Below are positions 32,137 to 40,945 of a stretch of DNA of 64,000 nucleotides, in pieces. Each line of letters begins with the position of its first letter. Position 1 is the stretch's first letter. The translations under genes were made by a program, and so were the position numbers. Source of the stretch: Shewanella fodinae (lineage in GTDB: Bacteria; Pseudomonadota; Gammaproteobacteria; Enterobacterales; Shewanellaceae); NCBI RefSeq assembly GCF_014651955.1, contig NZ_BMXW01000016.1, positions 1 through 64,000 on the forward strand, in the 5' to 3' direction. The notes under the pieces were generated by a model that saw only the letters and a list, made by a program, of their open reading frames with translations, was not told the DNA's origin and did no database searches.

Positions 32137-33030
32137 TTAGCTAAGATGTTCATACAATTCGTCAATAAAAACTTTATACCGGTTTTCGTTAGCCCGAGAA
32201 GGGTCGTAGAGCAAATGCATTTCCCGTGAGGGAATAGTGAAGTTCTCCAGGACAGGAACGAGTTTTTCCCTGTTGATAAGTCGCCTGAGCTCTTTTTCAT
32301 AACCAATCAGCACACCTGTGCCTCTTAATGCCGCCTCAAGGATTGCTCCCCAGTCGTTAATCGCCAGGCGAGAGTTTACCGTCACTTCAGCAGGTCCTTC
32401 AGTGCTGGCAAAAGGCCAGTAATGGGTTAATCCCGCGGACCAGGGTGCAAAAACCAGACACTCATGATGTTTCAGATCAGAAGGTTGTTCTGGATGACCG
32501 TACTTTGTCAGGTATTGAGGAGCAGCGCATGCAATAAATCGGTATGCAGGCAACGGTTTTGCCGCAAGCCGGAGTTTCTTATCAAGCTCGCCGATTCGTA
32601 TCACCAGGTCAAAATCTTCTGAAGCAGGATTAATAACTTCATCAGTAAGAACAAGTTCCATACGCATTTTCGGGTAGCGCTCAAGAAATGTGCTCAAAAA
32701 ATCCACCAGGACATAACGGCCGAACGTTACGGGCGCATTCAGCCGCAGCGTACCTGCAAGAACTCCGCTCGTACTGCTTGCTTCCCGGTCAGCGCTGTCG
32801 ATGGCCTGTAAAATTGTTTCACAACGCCTGTAGTACAGCGATCCTGCCGGCGTCAGGCTTTGCCTGCGCGTCGTTCGGTTAAGCAGGCGCGTTTCAAGCT
32901 GCTTCTCAAGTGTGGCGATATGGCGGGCCACCATCTGAGGCGACATACCGAGTCTGTCTGCGGCCGCGACAAAAGAGCCTGTCTGAACCACAACCACGAA
33001 GGCCCGCATTCCGGTAAGTTTATCCAGCAT
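32137..33030 (-). CDS. LysR-family transcriptional regulator
   Basis: A 297-aa regulator with an N-terminal winged HTH (residues 1-60, MLDKLTGMRAFVVVVQTGSF and MSPQMVARHIATLEKQL). The substrate-binding domain follows from about 90. Divergent from the YciI-like gene, with an intergenic gap of about 100 bp, so that gene is a probable target. Base composition is higher in GC than the neighbouring island genes and looks enterobacterial, suggesting separate acquisition. Confidence 0.92.
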   Translation of the reverse strand: MLDKLTGMRAFVVVVQTGSFVAAADRLGMSPQMVARHIATLEKQLETRLLNRTTRRQSLTPAGSLYYRRCETILQAIDSADREASSTSGVLAGTLRLNAPVTFGRYVLVDFLSTFLERYPKMRMELVLTDEVINPASEDFDLVIRIGELDKKLRLAAKPLPAYRFIACAAPQYLTKYGHPEQPSDLKHHECLVFAPWSAGLTHYWPFASTEGPAEVTVNSRLAINDWGAILEAALRGTGVLIGYEKELRRLINREKLVPVLENFTIPSREMHLLYDPSRANENRYKVFIDELYEHLS

Positions 33031-33132
33031 TCGCTACTCCTGGTTGTTTCAGAACTCAATATTGGCGAATTTTAAAAACTGCTAATACTTATTATGCTTA
33101 TTTTTTGTCTCATGAACAGGACAGCGAAAACG

Positions 33133-33462
33133 ATGCACATTTATATTGTCAGAATGGACCATCCGGACGGCCGCGGGTGGAATACCTTTGTGCGCGAGCA
33201 TGTGATTTATCTGAAGGGTCTGATAGAACAGGGCAAACTGTTAGCGTCCGGTCCGCTCAAAAACACGCCACTGCGGGCGGGATTTCTTATTTTCAGGGCT
33301 GAGACGCGCGATGAAGTCCAGTCCATGATCGGTGCGGACCCTTTTGCACGTGAAGGCCTTATTGCCCACCTTGATATCCAGCAATGGGACCCGTTGTTCG
33401 GGCAGCTCAGCAGTTACTCAAGCCATAATGCAAGCGGGGATTTGAAGGATTTAATTGATTAA
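33133..33462 (+). CDS. YciI-like protein
   Basis: A 109-aa ferredoxin-like-fold protein of the YciI/YCII family. It begins MHIYIVRMDHPDGRGW, with the family's conserved HVIYLKGLIEQGKLLASGPL and the DPFAREGLIAHLDIQQWDP region. Other in-frame starts at 33094 and 33112 exist; the ATG at 33133 fits the family best. Some members are dehydrochlorinases or peroxidases, but most have no known substrate. Pairs divergently with the LysR gene. Confidence 0.82.
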   Translation: MHIYIVRMDHPDGRGWNTFVREHVIYLKGLIEQGKLLASGPLKNTPLRAGFLIFRAETRDEVQSMIGADPFAREGLIAHLDIQQWDPLFGQLSSYSSHNASGDLKDLID

Positions 33463-33542
33463 CCAATTGAGTTAAGAAAAATTTCTCTCAGTCTGCCGGA
33501 TGATCCACATACAGGGTATGGGGAAGAGGAACGCCTGTATTC

Positions 33543-33583
33543 ATGGCGATACATTTCCGGTATGTTCGGTAATGTATCGCCAT
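33543..33583. terminator. Long hairpin between convergent YciI-like and flavin-reductase genes
   Basis: Perfect 13-bp arms, ATGGCGATACATT (33543-33555) and AATGTATCGCCAT (33571-33583), with a 15-nt loop. It sits between two convergent genes, so a shared terminator is the simplest reading, although neither side has a strong T-run. Confidence 0.45.
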
Positions 33584-33613
33584 TAACCAATTCTGGTTAG
33601 CATGGCAGAACAT

Positions 33614-34171
33614 TCAATCCATCAGGTCGCGCCATTTTACCATCCTGTCACTGAGGTCAAGCGTCTCTCCGTCGACACTGAAACGGCCATCGCCCTGATG
33701 GTGGAGCAGGCGCAGTTCCTGCCATGCGCAGTCAAGCCAAATCCTCCGAACTTCCAGCACCCACAGGTTATAGCGCCGCACCTGTCGGTCATCCACCACT
33801 CTGCACTCCAGGTTAGCCACGCATTCATCTATCAGAGGCGCACTGACCGATTGCGCGGCAACGGGGGTCAGGCCGAAACGCGCAAATTTGTCGTCTGTTT
33901 CTCCCGAGCAATTACCGATGTCCACAACGGCCTTTGCCATCCCGGCTGGCGGTACAGCCAGAACACATTCCCCGGTATCTGACAACGCCTGATAGCTGTA
34001 ATCCCAGGGGCCGATAATCACACCGACCAGCGGTGGGGTATGCTGCATCATCATGTGAAAACCTGCGGTCATCAGATTCGTTCGGCCATCTGTCCCCCTC
34101 GTGGACACCAGAATAACGGGACCAGCTTCAAGAATACGGTACGCTTTTTCCGCAGGTAGGCTGTCATGCAT
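33614..34171 (-). CDS. Flavin reductase-like protein (DIM6/NTAB family)
   Basis: A 185-aa FMN-binding split-barrel protein. It starts MHDSLPAEKAYRILEAGPV at 34171 with GGAGG 7 nt upstream; the longer frame to 34276 overlaps the SDR gene. RTNLMTAGFHMMMQHTPPLVGV and the GNCSGETDDKFARFGL segment fit the family. Probably gives reduced flavin or directly reduces a substrate. Last gene of a four-gene operon with three short-chain dehydrogenases (34230-36668). Confidence 0.85.
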   Translation of the reverse strand: MHDSLPAEKAYRILEAGPVILVSTRGTDGRTNLMTAGFHMMMQHTPPLVGVIIGPWDYSYQALSDTGECVLAVPPAGMAKAVVDIGNCSGETDDKFARFGLTPVAAQSVSAPLIDECVANLECRVVDDRQVRRYNLWVLEVRRIWLDCAWQELRLLHHQGDGRFSVDGETLDLSDRMVKWRDLMD

Positions 34172-34229
34172 GAGATATCCTCCAGAAAGAAAATCAGGGA
34201 CAGTGTGGTTCACATGTCCCCGGGGGTTA

Positions 34230-35087
34230 TTACTCTTCAAAATCCGTGGCGTCTGACGTGCTTCGCCAGACATCAAGGTTCTGACTCACTGCATGCATTT
34301 TTTGTTCAGCGAGGGTGTTGGCAATCTTACCAGCAAAAAGATGCACGGTAGGGACGTCAGCACTGGCCGCCTGCAGTATCAGAGAAGCGACTTTATCAGG
34401 ATTGCCAGCCTGTTTGCCGTCCAGACCGTTCAGATGGAGGTCCAGCGAGGCCTGAGCTTCGGTATAGTCAGCGATTGTGCGCTGGGCCACGACCAGCGTC
34501 TCTTTCGACAGAAACCCGGTGCGCACCGGTCCAGGATAAACCACTGTGGCTCTGATGTTCAGCTCTGCCAGTTCGGCCGCCAGGGTTTCGGTCAGACCGG
34601 CCAGTGCGAATTTGCTGGCGACATAGCTGCCCCAGCCCGCGTAACCGCCCTGAAAGCCCACGATCGACGCCACGTTGAAGATATGGCCGCTGCGCCGCGT
34701 ACGCATATGCGGCAGGGCATGGCGCAGAACATGCAGGGGAGCAAACACGTTAACATCAAAATTGCGACGCAATTCGCTGTCGGTTAATGCTTCAATGGTG
34801 CCCTGCTGGCCGTAGCCTGCGTTGTTGACCACACAGTCAATGCGCCCGAAGGCGGCAATGGTGCTGTCGATGGCTTTTTGAACGCTGGCTTCGTTCACCA
34901 GGTCCACCTCCAGCGCCAGCAGTCGCGCGTTATCGTCGCCGAATGCCTGACGCAGACTGGTCAGGGTGCGGGAGGTTGCGGCTACGGCATCGCCTCGCGC
35001 CAGTAACTGGCGTGCCAGCGAAAGGCCAATACCACGAGCAGCGCCGGTGATAAACCAGACTTTTGCAGGGGAGGTTTGTTGTTGCAT
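34230..35087 (-). CDS. Short-chain dehydrogenase/reductase (SDR), third of operon
   Basis: A 285-aa Rossmann-fold oxidoreductase starting MQQQTSPAKVWFITGAARG at 35087, with GGAGT upstream. TGAARGIG (14-21) binds the cofactor, NNAG is at 88-91, and the catalytic set is S141, Y155 and K159 (YVASK). Substrate unknown. It lies 58 nt before the flavin reductase gene and 35 nt after the second SDR gene. Confidence 0.9.
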   Translation of the reverse strand: MQQQTSPAKVWFITGAARGIGLSLARQLLARGDAVAATSRTLTSLRQAFGDDNARLLALEVDLVNEASVQKAIDSTIAAFGRIDCVVNNAGYGQQGTIEALTDSELRRNFDVNVFAPLHVLRHALPHMRTRRSGHIFNVASIVGFQGGYAGWGSYVASKFALAGLTETLAAELAELNIRATVVYPGPVRTGFLSKETLVVAQRTIADYTEAQASLDLHLNGLDGKQAGNPDKVASLILQAASADVPTVHLFAGKIANTLAEQKMHAVSQNLDVWRSTSDATDFEE

Positions 35088-35122
35088 TGATGAAGACTCC
35101 TGTTGTTGAAAAATGAATTGCA

Positions 35123-35890
35123 TTACTGAATGGCGACACTCATGCCACCGTCGGCCATAACTACTGCGCCGACAATGTAACTGGCCCTGTCTGACGCCAG
35201 AAAGGCGGCGACTTCTGCGATTTCATCGGGGTGGGCTGCACGACCAACAGGCGCTTTACGACCATGCTCTACCAGATATGCCTGCCCGTCGGGCTGGATT
35301 GTATTCGTGATGTTTGTCACCGCATCTCCGGAGCCGACTGCATTAACACGAATACCGTGAGTGATAGCTTCCAGCGCGAGTGTACGGGTTAACTGTGCCA
35401 GCGCCCCCTTGGAAGCTGCATAGGCGGCGATACCGGGAAAAGACTGATAACAGGCGTAAGAACCAATATTAACGATTGCACCCGATTTTGCCGCTATCAT
35501 TGGGCGCATGGCTTCCCTTGAGAAAAGGAATGCGCCCGTGGCATTAACAGCCATGACCTGGTTCCATTCCCTGAGCGTCATTTCTGCCACCGGCTGGTTG
35601 ATGATGATGCCAGCGTTGTTGATTAATACGTCGAGGCGACCGAACTGTTCTGTTGCAGTCCGCACAGCCAGTTCCGCACTGGCTTCCTGAGTCACGTCGG
35701 CGACAACGGGGACAATGCCTTCACGTGCTAGCGCATTGACATTATCCCCCCGGCCAACTGCGACGATACGTGCGCCCTGGCGGTGCAACAGTTCGACGGT
35801 CGCCAGGCCGATACCGCTGGCGGCACCGGTGACGATCGCAACACGGCCTGCAAAGGGCATAGCCCTGGAAAAAGAGTCTGACTCTGACAT
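35123..35890 (-). CDS. Short-chain dehydrogenase/reductase (SDR), second of operon
   Basis: A 255-aa classical SDR. The start at 35890 (MSESDSFSRA) has AGGAG 5 nt upstream. TGAASGIG is at 21-28, NNAG at 91-94, and the catalytic residues are S144, Y157 and K161 (YAASK). The C-terminal DEIAEVAAFLASDRASYIVG is typical of the FabG-like group, here an enoyl/ketoacyl-type reductase fold without a known substrate. The adjacent SDR genes share low similarity, so they are not recent duplicates. Confidence 0.9.
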   Translation of the reverse strand: MSESDSFSRAMPFAGRVAIVTGAASGIGLATVELLHRQGARIVAVGRGDNVNALAREGIVPVVADVTQEASAELAVRTATEQFGRLDVLINNAGIIINQPVAEMTLREWNQVMAVNATGAFLFSREAMRPMIAAKSGAIVNIGSYACYQSFPGIAAYAASKGALAQLTRTLALEAITHGIRVNAVGSGDAVTNITNTIQPDGQAYLVEHGRKAPVGRAAHPDEIAEVAAFLASDRASYIVGAVVMADGGMSVAIQ

Positions 35891-35924
35891 GAACACTCCT
35901 TAATAAATGAAAACATGTTTACGG

Positions 35925-36668
35925 TTAATGAGGACTGGCCACAGGACGGACGATGAGTTCGCTGATATCTACGCCAGCGGGTTGTTCGATGGCATAGGCG
36001 ATTGCCTGCGCCACGGGCTCCTGAGGTAAGGCGATGCGCCGGAATTCGCGCATGGCAGCCCGGGCTGTTTCGTCCGTAATATGATCGGCAAGTTCTGACT
36101 CGACCACTCCCGGGCTGACCAGCGTCACCCGGATCGCATCGGTCTCCTGCCGAAGCCCGTCAGAAATAGCGCGCACGGCAAACTTGCTGGCGCAATAGAC
36201 AGCGGCTGTGGGCGAGACCGTATATGCGCCTGTGGAGGCAATGTTAATAATGTGACCATAACCCTGCTCCTGCATGATCGGCAGGACGGCGGCTATCCCG
36301 TGCAGAACGCCCCGTACATTGACATCCAGCATGCGGTTCCACTCTTCGACCTTCAACGCTGCCAGCGGTGAGAGTGGCATAACGCCAGCGTTATTTATGA
36401 GCGCGTCAATGCGTCCGTGCTTCTCCAGCGCCCTGGCTGCGATGCGTTGCAAATCTTCTGGTCGCGTGACGTCAATTGCCATGGCATCAACATTACCCCC
36501 CGTTGCCCGCAACTCTGTCGCCAGTGCGGTCAGTTTTTCAATACGTCTGGCACCGATAAACAAATGATGACCCTTCCGGGAAAGATGACGCGCTGTGGCC
36601 TCACCTATACCACTACTGGCACCGGTAAGAATGACCACCTTAGACGTTTCTGATACCACTGTTTTCAT
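35925..36668 (-). CDS. Short-chain dehydrogenase/reductase (SDR), first of operon
   Basis: A 247-aa SDR starting MKTVVSETSKVVILTGASSG at 36668, with GGAGGAG just upstream. TGASSGIG is at 15-22, NNAG at 92-95, and the catalytic residues are S145, Y158 and K162 (YCASK). First gene of the operon that runs to 33614, divergent from the AraC regulator 197 bp away, which probably controls it. Resembles YdfG-like reductases; substrate unknown. Confidence 0.9.
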   Translation of the reverse strand: MKTVVSETSKVVILTGASSGIGEATARHLSRKGHHLFIGARRIEKLTALATELRATGGNVDAMAIDVTRPEDLQRIAARALEKHGRIDALINNAGVMPLSPLAALKVEEWNRMLDVNVRGVLHGIAAVLPIMQEQGYGHIINIASTGAYTVSPTAAVYCASKFAVRAISDGLRQETDAIRVTLVSPGVVESELADHITDETARAAMREFRRIALPQEPVAQAIAYAIEQPAGVDISELIVRPVASPH

Positions 36669-36865
36669 CACTCCTCCTTGCCTGTCCCCGGGCGGGACAG
36701 GGAATGTCATTGGAATATCAAACAGGCAGGTATCATAAAGAGAGGGCTCTTACGACGACAGGCCTGACACTCTTGTATCATTGCCTAATCCTATTTTCTT
36801 TATTGATTTTTAAGCATGCAGGGAGTGAAAATATAATCATTAAATTCAATTAGCAGGTCTGCTGT

Positions 36866-37810
36866 ATGCCAGAAAGATTGCCCTCCATATCTCAACAGTC
36901 CGAAATGGCGGCTATGATTTGCCAGCTCGCCCCTCATGAAGGTCACACCCGTACGTTGCTGGATGGCGTGCGTCTGATGCGTGCTGACGGCGCGCTGGGG
37001 CGTACCCCCGTGTTGTACGAACCAGGCATTGTTATTGTCTGTCAGGGGCACAAAAGAGGTTACCTGGCCGACAGGGTTTACCACTACGACCCGTTGCACT
37101 ACCTGGTGCTGTCAGTACCTCTGCCATTTTCAAGCGAGACAGATGCCAGTCCGGCAGAGCCTTTGCTTGCTGTGTCCATTCGTCTGGATATGACAGCGGT
37201 GGCAGACCTGGTTGTGGCTGTCGATCACCATGCCACTGCATCAGGTTCACCCGTTGGCATTGTCTCCACACCACTTGACGACACGCTGGCAGATACGACA
37301 GTTCGTCTTCTGAAGGTATTATTTTCACCACTTGAAGCGCGGGTTCTGGGGCCGGGGATTGTGCGAGAGCTGATTTTTCGTGTTTTGCTAGGTGAACAGG
37401 GCGGAGCCATTCGTGCTGCGCTGGCCTGTCATGGCAACTTTGGACGTATTGCGCGTACGTTACGGCGTATCCACCTCGATTACGCCCGGCCACTGGATGT
37501 GGCTTCACTTGCGCATGAAGCTGGCCTGAGCGTACCGGCTTTTCATGCGCATTTCAAAGCCGTTGCGGCGACTTCTCCCATCCAGTACATCAAGTCAGTG
37601 CGTCTTCATCAGGCGCGACTGATGATGATACGGGACAACGTTACTGCAGCAGGGGCAGCAGCGCGGGTCGGCTACGAAAGTGCGTCGCAGTTCAATCGGG
37701 AGTTCAAAAGACTGTTTGGTCGTAGCCCCGGAGAGGAGACGCGTAAAATGCGCACAGCATTCGCACTGATGGAACCTGCGCAACTCGAAGCAGCGACGTC
37801 GACACACTAA
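36866..37810 (+). CDS. AraC-family transcriptional regulator
   Basis: A 314-aa regulator. Residues about 25-180 form the AraC_N sensor domain (as in YqhC), with LYEPGIVIVCQGHKRGY and the PLLAVSIRLDM segment. The two-HTH DNA-binding domain spans about 200-300 (PLDVASLAHEAGLSVPAFHAHFKAV split as PLDVASLAHEAGLSV and PAFHAHFKAV, then RVGYESASQFNREFKRLFG). YqhC-type regulators respond to reactive carbonyl stress. The divergent reductase operon fits an aldehyde- or quinone-detoxification role (inference). Confidence 0.92.
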   Translation: MPERLPSISQQSEMAAMICQLAPHEGHTRTLLDGVRLMRADGALGRTPVLYEPGIVIVCQGHKRGYLADRVYHYDPLHYLVLSVPLPFSSETDASPAEPLLAVSIRLDMTAVADLVVAVDHHATASGSPVGIVSTPLDDTLADTTVRLLKVLFSPLEARVLGPGIVRELIFRVLLGEQGGAIRAALACHGNFGRIARTLRRIHLDYARPLDVASLAHEAGLSVPAFHAHFKAVAATSPIQYIKSVRLHQARLMMIRDNVTAAGAAARVGYESASQFNREFKRLFGRSPGEETRKMRTAFALMEPAQLEAATSTH

Positions 37811-38137
37811 TCTGCAACTGTCGATATTCATGCGCAAACGTTCACTGCAAACCGGACTGAGACGCAAGGACGCTAACAGTTCATGCTGATCTTAAGATTA
37901 TCTGAATAACCTGTGGGATTTTCGTTCGTAATAAAAATGTCAGCAACACCTGCTGGCACATCAACATCGGCAGCAAGAACCAGTATGTACCTGTACCTCT
38001 GTGAGCTGCGTGGAAGACGAACGTAAAAACATCGCAAAACCTGGTGCGAAAGCGTAAAGCAGTAGTGCCATTTATATACGCAGATTGCCGGGCTAACCGT
38101 CCTGTTTTCATCACCAGGTTTTCAGGCTCCGTTCGAT
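37811..38137. other. Intergenic region after the AraC gene
   Basis: 327 bp between the AraC regulator and the convergent membrane-protein gene. No conserved coding sequence, terminator with a T-run, or repeat was recognised. Confidence 0.5.
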
Positions 38138-38512
38138 TTACAAACCCAGCTTGTCTTTCATTTCTTTTTCTTCAATTGCTTTGGCGATAGCGTTTCTCAT
38201 CACTTTCAGAATGATCCCGCTGAACATAGCCGTTAAACCGATGGTAAAGAATGCCGTAACCGCAAGGTCAATTAACCAGAATCCTGAATGAACAAGAACG
38301 GGCCTGTAAATTGCAACACCGGCAAAAACCACCCAGTGACTAAAACAATAAAAACAACTGAACAGGTAGCCTATCATGGCATTTTTTTTGACCATCCATT
38401 CACGCAACGGGCGAAACATTTCCTGCTGCGTGACGGTGATTGAAATGCAACTGGACATCAGTGCAATGACGAGGCAGACCCATAACTGTTCTAACACATT
38501 ATCGAATGACAT
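38138..38512 (-). CDS. Small membrane protein of unknown function
   Basis: A 124-aa protein (start MSFDNVLEQLWVCLVIALM at 38512). Three hydrophobic segments span about 8-27, 47-66 and 75-101. The C-terminal tail is charged (AIEEKEMKDKLGL). An ATG at 38539 would add nine residues. Divergent from the Rrf2-type gene 112 bp away, which may control it. I do not recognise a functional family. Confidence 0.7.
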   Translation of the reverse strand: MSFDNVLEQLWVCLVIALMSSCISITVTQQEMFRPLREWMVKKNAMIGYLFSCFYCFSHWVVFAGVAIYRPVLVHSGFWLIDLAVTAFFTIGLTAMFSGIILKVMRNAIAKAIEEKEMKDKLGL

Positions 38513-38623
38513 AAAAAATACTCTCTGTATGGATTTCATGTAATAGTATAAGATACATGAAATCGCGCCACTTATGCAACATCGAAAGTTTCATAAGAAA
38601 CTTCGCAGCAAACAGGATAAAAA

Positions 38624-39043
38624 ATGAGAAAAGACCACCGGCTGTCCCGTGCATTACACGTGCTGATACATATGGATAAAATCCGCGATCCCGTTACCTC
38701 CGAAGATATAGCCTCGATGATCAATACGAATCCGGTTGTGGTCAGACGCCTTTTCCAGGGGCTCAAACAGGCGGGTATCATTCATTCTGAAAAAGGGCAT
38801 GGAGGTGGCTGGACACTCCAGAAATCTCTCGGAGAAATCACTCTCCTTCAGGTTTTCTACGCTATTGGCAGCACTGAACTTTTTTCAATAGGCTGGGCGA
38901 CTGAACATGACAAATGCCAGATAGAGGATGCAGTTAACAATGAAATAAGTGATACACTTGAAGAGGCGAGACGTCTGATTACGAACCGCTTTGCTGAACT
39001 TACCCTTGATAAGCTTGTGCCGGAAGTCCTTAAACATAAATAA
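38624..39043 (+). CDS. Rrf2-family transcriptional regulator
   Basis: A 139-aa winged-helix regulator: MRKDHRLSRALHVLIHMDK, PVTSEDIASMINTNPVVVRRL and the wing GHGGGWTLQKSLGEITLLQV. This is the Rrf2/YwnA layout. It has no IscR-type three-Cys cluster: there is one Cys, in KCQIEDA, so no Fe-S centre is expected. It lies between a divergent membrane protein and a convergent RND pump remnant. An Rrf2-type regulator (OqxR) also sits near OqxAB pumps in Klebsiella, so an old functional link to the truncated pump is possible. Confidence 0.88.
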   Translation: MRKDHRLSRALHVLIHMDKIRDPVTSEDIASMINTNPVVVRRLFQGLKQAGIIHSEKGHGGGWTLQKSLGEITLLQVFYAIGSTELFSIGWATEHDKCQIEDAVNNEISDTLEEARRLITNRFAELTLDKLVPEVLKHK

Positions 39044-39044
39044 A

Positions 39045-39082
39045 TTCAACAGCCGGGCATCATATAATGTCCGGCTGTTGAA
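39045..39082. terminator. Bidirectional terminator between Rrf2 gene and RND remnant
   Basis: Perfect 12-bp arms TTCAACAGCCGG (39045-39056) and CCGGCTGTTGAA (39071-39082) between convergent genes. Confidence 0.75.
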
Positions 39083-39097
39083 AGGTCACCATAAATT

Positions 39098-40129
39098 TTA
39101 GTCTGAAGCCTGTTCTGTTATCGGCCGTTCCTCAGGCGCGTCCGGTAAAGTGGCCGAGTGCAGTGGTTTTCCTGATATTTGTCGGGCTAACAGGTAGAAC
39201 ACGGGGGTCATAAACAAGCCAAAAAGGGTGACGCCGAGCATGCCAAAGAATACTGATATCCCAATTGCCTGATGCATCTCAGCGCCTGCTCCGTGCGATA
39301 CCATCAGGGGGATTACACCCATGATGAAAGCCAGTGAGGTCATCAGAATTGGACGCAGCCTGAGACGGCATGCCTCTTTCACCGCGTTAAAGGCAGACTT
39401 ACCTGAAAGCTCAAGTTCACGGGCAAATTCAACGATAATAATGGCATTTTTAGATGCGAGCCCGACCAGGACGATAAATCCAATTTGCGTAAAGATATTA
39501 TTGTCACCATGAGTCAGCCACACCCCGGTAAGTGCAGAAAGGATACTCATTGGGACAATCATAATGACAGCCAAAGGGAGCGTAAGGCTTTCATACTGGG
39601 CAGCCAGTACCAAGAATACCAATAATACACAGAGTGGAAAAATCCAGACGGCACTGTTGCCTGCAAGAATTTGCTGGTAGGTCAGGTCTGTCCACTCATA
39701 CTCTACGCTGGGTGGAAGTGTTTTCATCGCTATACGTTCAATCTCTTCCATCGCCTGACTTGAAGAATAGCCTGGAGCAGGAGCGCCACTAAGAGCGACC
39801 GCTGTAAAACCGTTATAACGGGTAACCAGCTCAGGACCGTGTGTCGGCTCAATACAGGCTATGGCAGACAGCGGTACCATATTGCCATCGGCATTTCGGG
39901 TCTGTAGTTTCAGTATATCCTCCGGGGTCGCCCTGAACTCTGCGTCGGCCTGCATTCTTACCTGATGTACACGACCTATTATATTGAAATCATTTATACA
40001 ATATGAGCCAAGATAGGATTGTAATGTCTCGGTGATATCACTGATGTTCACCCCAAGTTGTTTGGCGCGATTACGGTCAATATCGACATTAATTTGTGGA
40101 AAATTATTCTGGTATGTTGAAAAAGTGGC
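39098..40129 (-). pseudogene. RND efflux permease, C-terminal fragment
   Basis: The minus-strand frame encodes the C-terminal third of an HAE1-type (AcrB/MexF/OqxB-like) pump. Recognisable parts are the porter segment, the last membrane helices (VLLVFLVLAAQYESLTLPLAV), the DNNIFTQIGFIVLVGLASKNAII proton-relay region and the C-terminus. Family similarity continues upstream of the first start codon (QNNFPQINVDIDRNRAKQLGV, just before 40051) and then stops abruptly near 40130. About two thirds of the gene and any adaptor are missing. An internal GTG at 40051 could yield 317 aa, but not a working pump. Marks a recombination junction. Confidence 0.85.
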
Positions 40130-40351
40130 GTCAGCACAGGTGATTTAGCTGCTTCTGCCTGAAAGTGTCGAAGTACTTCGGCCATTCCGTCGTAACCGAT
40201 ATTTCCTCTGTCCTCAAGCTGCATTTTGGCTCTACGGTGTTAAAAACAGGTTCAAAATGTTCATTTACTCTATGTAAACTGCGCTTTCTCACCTGTTTTT
40301 GCCTTGCATAACCTTCGTTCGTAAGATCTGAAACAGGTTCTAAAATCATAA

Positions 40352-40945
40352 CTATAAAGGATTATCCATCTTAAAATCACCGATATCGCCTGCCATTTGG
40401 AAGAGGTTAGTGTCATTCCACCTACATAGCTGGCGCATTCTCATCAGATTGGCATTGGCTCTACGGATGATGGCAAAAGCTTCCTCTACTACGTCAATCA
40501 CAGGTTTTTCCCAATCTTGTGCTCGGGTAAAAGTTGTCTTTGGGTAGCGATAATTGCCTTCACGGGGAAGGTAATGGCTGATCACCTGAAATCCGTCAGA
40601 ATTCTTTTTAGGCTTAAACTGGTTATAAACCCAGAACATTTCCAACTTCATCTCTCGCAATCTTACTCGGCAGCCAAAATGACCTGGATACCCTGGTGAG
40701 TATTTCCTTCTATGAGCTCGGTTGTGCTGCCAATACAGGTCGGCTATTCGCTGGGCAATATAGTAATAACGTAGCTGTTCCAGCTCGGTAGATTTATGTA
40801 TGTAACGTAGATACATTTCTGACGTTGAAAGTGCATAAATTGTGGCTTCGTCATGATCTATCTGTTTGTTTTCGCTTTTTAAAAAAGTGTTCCACGCTGT
40901 TATTTGCTTATCCAAGGTTGTAAACGGGGTTGAATTGTCACTCAT
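40352..40945 (-). CDS. Possible MobI-like mobilisation protein
   Basis: A 197-aa soluble, basic protein (MSDNSTPFTTLDKQITAWNT). Its middle and C-terminal parts (HYLPREGNYRYPKTTFTRAQ, then DWEKPVIDVVEEAFAIIRRAN) resemble, from memory, the MobI auxiliary proteins that act at oriT of SXT/R391 and IncC elements. In those elements the oriT lies directly upstream of mobI. Here the upstream region (40946-41474) is rich in inverted repeats. Not confirmed; it may be an unrelated DNA-binding protein. Confidence 0.5.
   Translation of the reverse strand: MSDNSTPFTTLDKQITAWNTFLKSENKQIDHDEATIYALSTSEMYLRYIHKSTELEQLRYYYIAQRIADLYWQHNRAHRRKYSPGYPGHFGCRVRLREMKLEMFWVYNQFKPKKNSDGFQVISHYLPREGNYRYPKTTFTRAQDWEKPVIDVVEEAFAIIRRANANLMRMRQLCRWNDTNLFQMAGDIGDFKMDNPL

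Noticed and set aside
40131-40349. 72-aa frame just after the MobI-like gene
   Set aside because: No ribosome site; its end coincides with the RND junction. Possibly a chimeric or truncated remnant, not supportable as a gene.
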